Shown in pieces: positions 57,073-64,000 of a DNA stretch of 64,000 nucleotides. The notes beneath the pieces were generated by a model. That model saw only the letters and a program-made list of their open reading frames with translations. It made no database searches and had not been told where the DNA came from. How positions within the stretch are numbered: position 1 is the first letter of the stretch; each line of letters starts with the position of its first letter. The position numbers and the translations under genes were made by a program. Location of the stretch: NCBI GenBank assembly GCA_951804985.1, contig OX638133.1, forward strand, positions 53,679,622 through 53,743,621, written 5' to 3'. The stretch is from Dryomyza anilis (lineage: Eukaryota > Arthropoda > Insecta > Diptera > Dryomyzidae).

Positions 57073-58466
57073 TAAAAAAAAACTTTTTAAAAATCAAGCT
57101 TTTATAAAAATCTGTACCAAAAAATTAAAAATAAATTTACTAAAAATATAAAATATATTTATAGTAGGTATGTATATTTATAATGAATACATATTAATAT
57201 ATGAAATAAATTAAATTAAATCTTATTCAAATTATATTATTAAGAAATACGTTTATAAGAAATAAATTTTAAAATTTACTAAGAGGTTTCCAAATACAAA
57301 AATAAAAGCGTGCGGCGAAAATATTAAAAATTACCAGCATATTACATTTGTAAATATGAATTTTAACTATCAAAGGAATACAATTATGATCATATTTATA
57401 TATATACCTTATACATCACAAACCTACAACTCTTTATACTTTAAATCTAGCAACCGTTCAGCACACTATAACCCTTCACAGCATAAGGCAAGATTGTATA
57501 GGAGATATAACGTCCCTTTGTCTAGTTACACCCAGATTCTACGTGGCGATTATAATGTAAAATGTGAGCTTTTACTTCAATTTTCAAAACTATGTACTAC
57601 TTTTATAAGTCGAGAGTTGTATCATTTTAAAAGGTTTCCTTATTTGACAGGTGCCACAAACCTCTGTGAAATTACAACCCTTTATGGCAAGGAGAAATAT
57701 CGTCGGTGATACTGCAAAACCGTCTAACTGCATGTGAGAATTACGCCTAATTTTGTGTTATAATCGGGTTTTTAATGATATGTTGATCGGATAAATTAGA
57801 AATTAGGCATACTTAATTTTTATGAATTAAGTGCAAAATTGAGATTGAAAATAGTTTTGTTTCTTCTGTAAAATTCTTTTTGTAAGAGGTATTCGAAAAT
57901 GTAGATAGACGGTTTTGCAGTATCACCGACGATATAACGTTAATCTACATCATTTAGCCAAATTCCATGAATTAAATTAAGTACATAAATAAATATTTCT
58001 AATTAAAAGTTAAGTTTTACCAGATTATCCTGAGGTAAAAACATAACACATACCAAAAAAATATCATTGGGCTTCCGATATCAGCACTGCCTACGAAACT
58101 CATAGATACTTCCATACAGATCTACCCCTTCTCCAAAATTATATTGAAAACTATTGCAAAGTTGAATTAAATTGCAAAGTTTATTAGTGCTAGAGTTGGA
58201 CTGTAATATTCAATAATTTTGCCGCACGCTTTTATTTTTGTATTTGGAAACCTCTTAGAAAATTTTAAAATTTATTTCTTATAAACGTATTTCTTAATAA
58301 TATAATTTGAATAAGATTTAATTTAATTTATTTCAAATATTAATATGTATTCATTATAAATATACATACCTACTATAAATATATTTTATATTTTTAGTAA
58401 ATTTATTTTTAATTTTTTAGTACAGATTTTTATAAAAGCTTGATTTTTAAAAAGTTTTTTTTTTTT
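57073..58466. mobile_element. 1.4-kb foldback element with ~250-bp arms
   Basis: Arms 57073-57325 and 58212-58466 are inverted copies with a few differences (AAGCTTTTATAAAAATCTGT at the outer side, AAAAGCGTGCGGC at the inner). The 0.9-kb centre has no transposase; a 117-codon frame at 57356-57709 has no known motif and runs into the inner MITE. Confidence 0.8.
57697..57935. mobile_element. 239-bp MITE with perfect 30-bp TIRs, inside the foldback
   Basis: Arms 57697-57726 and 57906-57935 are exact complements, starting ATATCGTCGGTGATACTGCA. The first nine bases match those of the MITE at 56427 after its initial C. Confidence 0.85.
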
Positions 58467-59290
58467 AAATTTTGTATGGAACTGAAACAGAAAACCGGAA
58501 CTGGAACCATTACTAAATTAATTAGATCGGAAATTAATATATAATATAAAATAATAATAAAATCAATTTGGACAATGAATTTGGCAACAAAAACAAATAT
58601 TAATAAGTTACACATGTGAACAATGCATTTTAAAAAATTTTGAGCTTTGCAAATTTTCTTTATACATATTGATTGTCATAAAAAATATGTTTTGTATTTT
58701 TGAATCATCTTTCCACACCATCTGGAAAGATGATTTTTAGCTAATAACTTAAAATTGTGTTGTTTCACTACACCATACATTTTGGTGTTAAATAAATACG
58801 TAAAGTAGTTAAAATGAATGAAGATGTAATGTATCTACCTATTTTGGACGTATTAAAAAAGACAACATGTAGTTATTTTCAATACAAATGTATTAAAAAT
58901 TGTATATAAATGCAGTAAAATTATGTAGTTAATTAAAAGCTGGACATGTGCACAGTTTCACCGGTGCGAAGTTTTTGTTCATATTTTTTTGATTTGATTT
59001 ATATATTAGAACAATAAGAAGTGATTATTTTATAGTTCAACAAAATTAAAATTACGTAGATAATCAAAAGGTAGTTTATAAAAAAGAAAAATTAAAAATT
59101 AAGAATAATGCAAAAATTTTACTTACAATTTAACATATTTAAAGAGAGATTAGATGTGTGGTTACTTATAAATAGTAGATTTAAGATGTGAATGGATTAC
59201 TTGTATTAGTAGACAGAGAAAAATATAAATGAGATACATATTTAAATAATTCATGTTTGGCGCCAAAGTTGTTTGTTGTGTTATTAATTA
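58467..59290. other. AT-rich DNA, nothing recognised
   Basis: Only a GGAACTGGAACC phrase at about 58496, echoing 54890. No gene or clear repeat. Confidence 0.45.
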
Positions 59291-60208
59291 CATACACCCA
59301 AAAAAAAATCTTGTACAATTAAAACAAATTTTCTTTATTATAACAAGACATCTTCTTAATTTACGTCCAAAGAGATATATTGTTAATACAAAAACAATAG
59401 TATTGTAAATCTTCAAGATATTTTAAATTGACACACAATAATATCGCTATTCTTTCAATTTATTATATTTAGTAAAAAGCATAATTTTCATTTCTAGAAT
59501 TTATTGAACAAATTAGAAAATATAATCTTGTGATTACTCGATTACCCAGGTGCACGTAATACACGGGTATTAAATTTTCGAACTACCCGGATAGTTATTT
59601 TGTTTTTTCGTCTGGTTTTTTTTCATGTTTTTCCGTCCGTTGGCTAAATGTCGGAAAGTGAAAGAAACCGCACACTTTTATCCACTCTTTTCTGACCAAC
59701 TCCATTAAACAAAAGGTCGGACAGAGATATGAACAGACGGTCAGGCAAAGAAATGGACTACGGGTGGTTAATACCTCGATATTACATATTTTAACTACCC
59801 GGCTATTACACGGGCTTTTGTTGTTCATGTTGATGCATGTTTTTGTGATCCTTGTTGCTGAATGTCCACATGCAAATATAAATTATATTATCAGAATCCG
59901 TCATATTTTTATTTTTAATCGTTACCTGTGTTTATCTTCAAATGTTCTGATTTATTGTTTATTTTTTATTTAATTATTTGTCCATGTGACAGCGTCACAT
60001 TCTTAATTATTTTTTTAAAATCTATTTTTATTAACAAGAAGAATATCTTAGCATTATAAATGATGTTGCAACTCAACAAGATTACATGTGTTTCAATTAA
60101 TAAGAATCTTGTTGCGACAACAGGAATGTTTTTATAACACAAATATTTTTTAAGAGAATTCAACAAAGCTGATCTTGTTAATAGTACAACAATATTTGTT
60201 TGGGTGTA
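59291..60208. mobile_element. 918-bp TIR element with a nested CCCGG foldback
   Basis: TACACCCAAAAAAAAATCTT and the complement of TTTGTTTGGGTGTA bound it, with TTGT/ACAA words inside. Bases about 59532-59822 are a foldback (CGATTACCCAGG to CCCGGCTATTACACGGG) related to the hAT-like foldback at 10593. Confidence 0.65.
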
Positions 60209-62044
60209 CATAATAAAAATATTTAATAATAGATTTTGAAAAAATCAATTATGTGCATTGCAAAAATTACGTATGTAATTAAAATTTCCAATTATACAAA
60301 AACAAAATATTAATTATGTTTATGATTTTATTGTCTAATAATGTCAATAAAAAAAAATTGTATACACAAATGCAAATTGCAATTTAATTTATTTGGTTCT
60401 TGTGCTAAATAAGGCGTCGTTTTCCAAGTACACGACTTCGGCGAGAGACAAATTTTTGCATAGATTTTTCCGATGGCGTTCCAAGGGCATAGTCGCAAGT
60501 TTTCTTCGCCCGTAAACTGCAATCCATAAACACAATAATAATAAAAAAATAAATATATTAAATAATGGCAACAAACCCGTCCGCGAATATCCATGTTCCG
60601 CGAAACGCATCGTTACATTGGAGTGGGTGAAATGAACATCTATTATTGTAATCTGCAATTAAACCAATTAAATAAATGTAACTGTTATAAATACATGAAA
60701 TAGTGAAGCTTACCCGCCGAAAATTTTAAATTTTTTGGAGATTTGATCTGTTGTTGTGTTCTTTATTTTTTTTTATTTTGTCATTAATAAATGTTAATGA
60801 CACATTTTAGAGTTTACAATGTTCATCATTAATTTTGTATTGTTTATCATTAGTATTTTTAACAATGAACATTGTATAAATTTAAAACGTTTATAACTGA
60901 AATATCCGTTGTTCAGTTTTCTCTGTGTATATAATGCCTAAACCTACATGTTCTGTTTATATTTTAAAAATTAAGTGGTAATGAATTCCAGAGTTGAATT
61001 GTGTTAATGAAAAATAGTCTTTGCGATTGTAGATACCCATTAAGCAATGAGTTTAAGGTTCGATAAATTTGCCTTCGCACAATCAGTGAGATCATTGTTT
61101 TTCGCTTGAATTAGCAAACAGACAAATCAATTAATATATAAGTGCAGGTCCAAAAACGAAAGTCATCCCGAGAATTCTACTGCACGATGAGCTGATATAC
61201 AATGAATGTGGTAAGTGGCCAAGGTTTACGAATACGTTCCCAGTGTTGCGTTCGTTCGTAATTACGTACTCTTTCGTACTCAAAAGTACTCAAAAGAGGA
61301 GCAAATTCAGACTATAGGAGACATAGATATCTAACGTATTTTTCAAAACTAAATCTGAGATAAATTACGTTCAAAACAAAGATAGCGGAAACGAGAAATA
61401 TTTTGAAATCAGCCAATCAAAAACGAGGTGAAACAGAACTGATGACGCATTTTGTTCCGAAATTAGAACTGACATATCAAAGCAATTTCGGACGTAATCT
61501 GAGACCCAAAGGAAAATTGATGACAAATAAAACATTTTTAATGTTTTTTTGTTTATTAAACTAACTCTAGTTTAGAAGAAATGTTTTTTTACATATTAAA
61601 TTAATTATTTTGGAAATTTTTTTTAATATATACTAACTATAACTAGTGTAATATATACTAATAAATTATTTGAACAATAAACCATTTAAACATAACAATT
61701 ATATGAAAATAGCATAAATTAAAAAACAACTATAATAAATTAAAAAACTATGATCGTTAGTTTGTGTTGCTGAATATCCAGCCTGTTCTCCGGTGTTCAA
61801 CCGAGCATTGTAGACCCAGAGGCCGCCTTGTAGACTTGCAGCATGAGTTATCCTATGATTTTATTTTCGGTAGCATTAACATTTTTTCCTGCGGCCTTTT
61901 AGCGAACTTCCACGCTTTCGGAGTTGAGTAGTTCAAACAGGTACATATACATGCGCATTTGTAGTTCCTGCTCCTCGTCGCATGTGAACTAAGAATATTA
62001 TTGAATTAGATTTGCATACAAATTGTAAATATATTAAGTTTATC
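60209..62044. other. Unassigned AT-rich DNA
   Basis: On the minus strand, 60389-60515 reads as a possible short exon after an ATTGCAG acceptor, ending NDALFSTRTK and a stop. No homology is recognised, so it is not called as a gene. The rest shows nothing definite. Confidence 0.35.
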
Positions 62045-62575
62045 TTACTTACTTACTTACTTAAATGGCCCTTACAACCGTGGGTCGGTTTTGATCGCTG
62101 AGATGAAGCCGCGCCAGTCGGATCTGCTTTGCGCGCGCTGACGCCAGTTAGAAATACCAAGCGTTGCCAGGTTGTCCTCAACTTGGTCTTTCCAACGCAG
62201 ATTAGGACGCCCTCTTCTACGCTGTTCACCTTCGAGTTTCGATTCAAGCACCTTCTTGGCTGGAGTGTTTTCATCCATTCGTTCGACATGACCTAGACTA
62301 TGTCAATGTCGTCGAATAACTCTTACAGCTCGTGGTTCATCCTGATTCGATACTCGTTAGCAAAGCAGATAGGGCCAAAGATTTTACGGAGAATCTTTCT
62401 CTCGAACGCTCCCAGTACTCTCTCATCGGTGGAGGCCAGCGTCCATGTATCTGCACTATAAAGTAGGACGGGCATGATGAGTGATTTGTAGAGCGTTATT
62501 TTTGTCCGGCGAGAGAGGGCTCTGCTTCTCAATTGCCTACTGAGCCCAAAGTAGCAAATTTATCTACCTTGGCTA
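62045..62575 (-). pseudogene. LINE 3' fragment (RT C-terminal region) with (AAGT)n tail
   Basis: The minus strand carries the end of a non-LTR retrotransposon ORF: SRRTKITLYKSLIMPVLLYS, AFERKILRKIFGP, then after a frameshift and stop GHVERMDEN, RRRGRPNLRWKDQVEDNL and NWRQRAQSRSDWRGF. This RGRP-W-D-V and NWR-A-R-W tail is common in endonuclease-type LINEs of insects. The 3' end has a TAAG microsatellite tail (62047-62064). The 5' part is missing and the frame is broken, so it is dead. It differs from the LINE at 13145. Confidence 0.8.
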
Positions 62576-62909
62576 CAAACATTTCACGTCTCATGAATTA
62601 GAGTTGCGATTCTATAGGTGCAAGTGCTGCAGTGGTATTGACGGATGCGACAACCACAGTTCCGCATGTTGCTGTTTGTAAATGCAGTGGCGGTACTTGT
62701 TGATGCGGCTGCAGTTGACCTTCTTCACGTTGTTGATGTAGCAGAATATTCTGTTGTTGCCGTTGTTATTCAGATAGATGGTATCACAACGATACAACTC
62801 TAAAAATCAAAAGAGTTATAAATACATAAATTCCTTTTAACAAATATTCGATATTTTAAGTAGTCGAGATTACTTCGAATTAGTATAGAAATTCCCAATA
62901 TTTTTTGGA

Positions 62910-62910
<1 letters not shown>

Positions 62911-62964
<54 letters not shown>
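62911..62964. repeat. (TA)n microsatellite, 54 bp
   Basis: Uninterrupted TA run. Confidence 0.95.
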
Positions 62965-62968
<4 letters not shown>

Positions 62969-62984
62969 AAAAAAAAATCGTTCC

Positions 62985-63900
62985 ATGTAAACACTTTCTG
63001 AAACAAACACTAAAGTGTTTGCAAGCTCATTTGTGGGATATAATCGAAGTGTTTCTCACAAATGATCAGTAGTGTTTCCCACAAATAATTGTAGTGTTTC
63101 CCACAAACTCGAAAAGTATTTCCGAAAAATATTTGAAGTGTTTCCCACTAACACGAAAAGTGTTTCTCACAAATATTTGAAGTGTTTCTCACAAATATTT
63201 CAAAATATTTCAAAATTTGGTAGTGTTTGCCAAAAAGACTTGAAGTGTTTCCGGCAAATATTTGTAGTGTTCGCCAAATTCAGTCAAAGCTAAAGGTTTT
63301 TTTTTTAATGCGGCAGCCACTCATTTACGCGAAATGTCGAATAATGCAGAATTCAAGGGTAGATTATTCGACAAGTCGCGTAAACGAACGTTTGGCGAAA
63401 ATAAACCTTTTATTTCGACTGATATTGATGGACATTAAGGAAACACTACAACACTTCGATGCATTATGCCTGGGACCAGGTGTCTCATACATTGGACGCG
63501 TCTTAAAAAGTCATCTAAACTGACTGGGTTTTCGTCAGATGATTTGCCCAGAATTGCGGCAGTGTTTCTGCAGTAATCTGTTTTGGTTGATGTGAAGACC
63601 GATTATGATGAATTAATGGCAGGGGCTATAGATGATAATAATTAGCTTCAGAAGTCGCACAATAAGAAAATGTTGCATCTTATTTGACAAAAGAAGCTTG
63701 TACACGTTTATTCGTGCAAGTGTTGCATGACACGGGTAAGTTCAATTGTTCAAGTGATGCATCTTTTGTGACAAGCTGTACGATTTTTGGGACAAACACT
63801 TTCAATGTAGCATTTTTTCTGAGAAGCTATTAGTATTTAGGGCAAACACTTTTAAAATAGATTGCGTTCTGGGAAACACTTAGTGTTTGCCCCAACGAAA
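62985..63900. mobile_element. DNA element with AAACACT subterminal repeats
   Basis: From 63000 to 63290 the left side has about ten AGTGTTTCYCACAAA-type words. On the right (63690-63890) the complements (AAACACTT, CAAACACTTT) occur. AAACACTAAAGTGTTT at 63005 and AAACACTTAGTGTTT at 63874 are near-mirror terminal palindromes. The centre has no recognised gene; open frames are repeat-driven. The right boundary is approximate and more AAACACT words continue to the window edge. Confidence 0.55.
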
Positions 63901-64000
63901 TATCATGTATTTATTACTTACCTTAAACACTTTCATTATTTACTGGTAACAAATGAGTGTTTGGGAGTAATAATTGAAGGGACTTTTATGGAATGTTCTT
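63901..64000. other. Window end, possible continuation of the AAACACT element
   Basis: Two more copies of the word (TTAAACACTTTC, GAGTGTTTGGG) suggest that the element extends beyond the window. Confidence 0.4.

Noticed and set aside
60328..60658. Two overlapping minus-strand frames of 88-89 codons
   Set aside because: One possible acceptor and a short open end are not enough; no homology was recognised.

Overview
The window looks like nuclear DNA of a fly (Diptera). It is very AT-rich, has spliced genes and no bacterial-style operons. The one clear host gene is ribosomal protein L19 (RpL19): an internal coding exon at 1354-1460 and the terminal exon at 16268-16773, with a 14.8-kb intron between them. 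The first exon, expected to carry only the 5'UTR and the first codons, was not found and probably lies before base 1. Dispersed repeats with the conserved core described for dipteran mini-me elements (now usually grouped with Helentrons/DINE) support a fly, but the species cannot be named. Nearly everything else is transposable element, much of it nested.

1-17.4 kb is the RpL19 locus. Its large intron holds a 1.08-kb TIR element containing a SINE (2784-3867), foldback MITEs, a decayed Ty3/gypsy fragment, several tRNA-headed SINE copies and a nest four levels deep. In that nest an outer TIR element (8649-15836) contains a 1,845-bp hAT-like element (8679-10523, 8-bp target duplication) and a CCCGGG-rich hAT-like foldback (10593-15163, 8-bp target duplication). 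The foldback contains a LINE insertion (11482-15115, 13-bp target duplication, poly-A tail). The LINE insertion is a chimera: its 5' 1.66 kb is not LINE and is almost identical to 17363-19026, just downstream of RpL19.

17.4-41.5 kb holds the second copy of that 1.66-kb segment, several MITEs and a large Ty3/gypsy retrotransposon on the minus strand. Its LTRs are about 3.8-4.0 kb (26847-30690 and 36876-40855), it has a tRNA-Lys-type primer site, and its gag-pol is broken by two stops, frameshifts and loss of the RT catalytic motif. A 4,461-bp tandem duplication (20980-25440 / 25441-29901) copied the 3' flank plus most of the 3' LTR.

41.5-48.7 kb is a 7.1-kb DNA transposon with TIRs and GCAATATTGC-type subterminal repeats. 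It carries two divergent genes: a lightly damaged Tnp2-like transposase (minus) and a seven-exon gene whose product resembles DUF4806 proteins (plus). Introns of the plus gene have taken in a MITE and a mini-me/Helentron copy without loss of the splice sites.

48.7-64 kb is accessory repeat DNA: mini-me/Helentron copies, several MITE families, a 15-bp minisatellite, a decayed ~130-bp tandem array, a 1.4-kb foldback, a LINE 3' fragment and a last element with AAACACT repeats. No tRNA, rRNA or CRISPR locus was found. Identity and copy-number statements come from reading by eye, not from alignment software.
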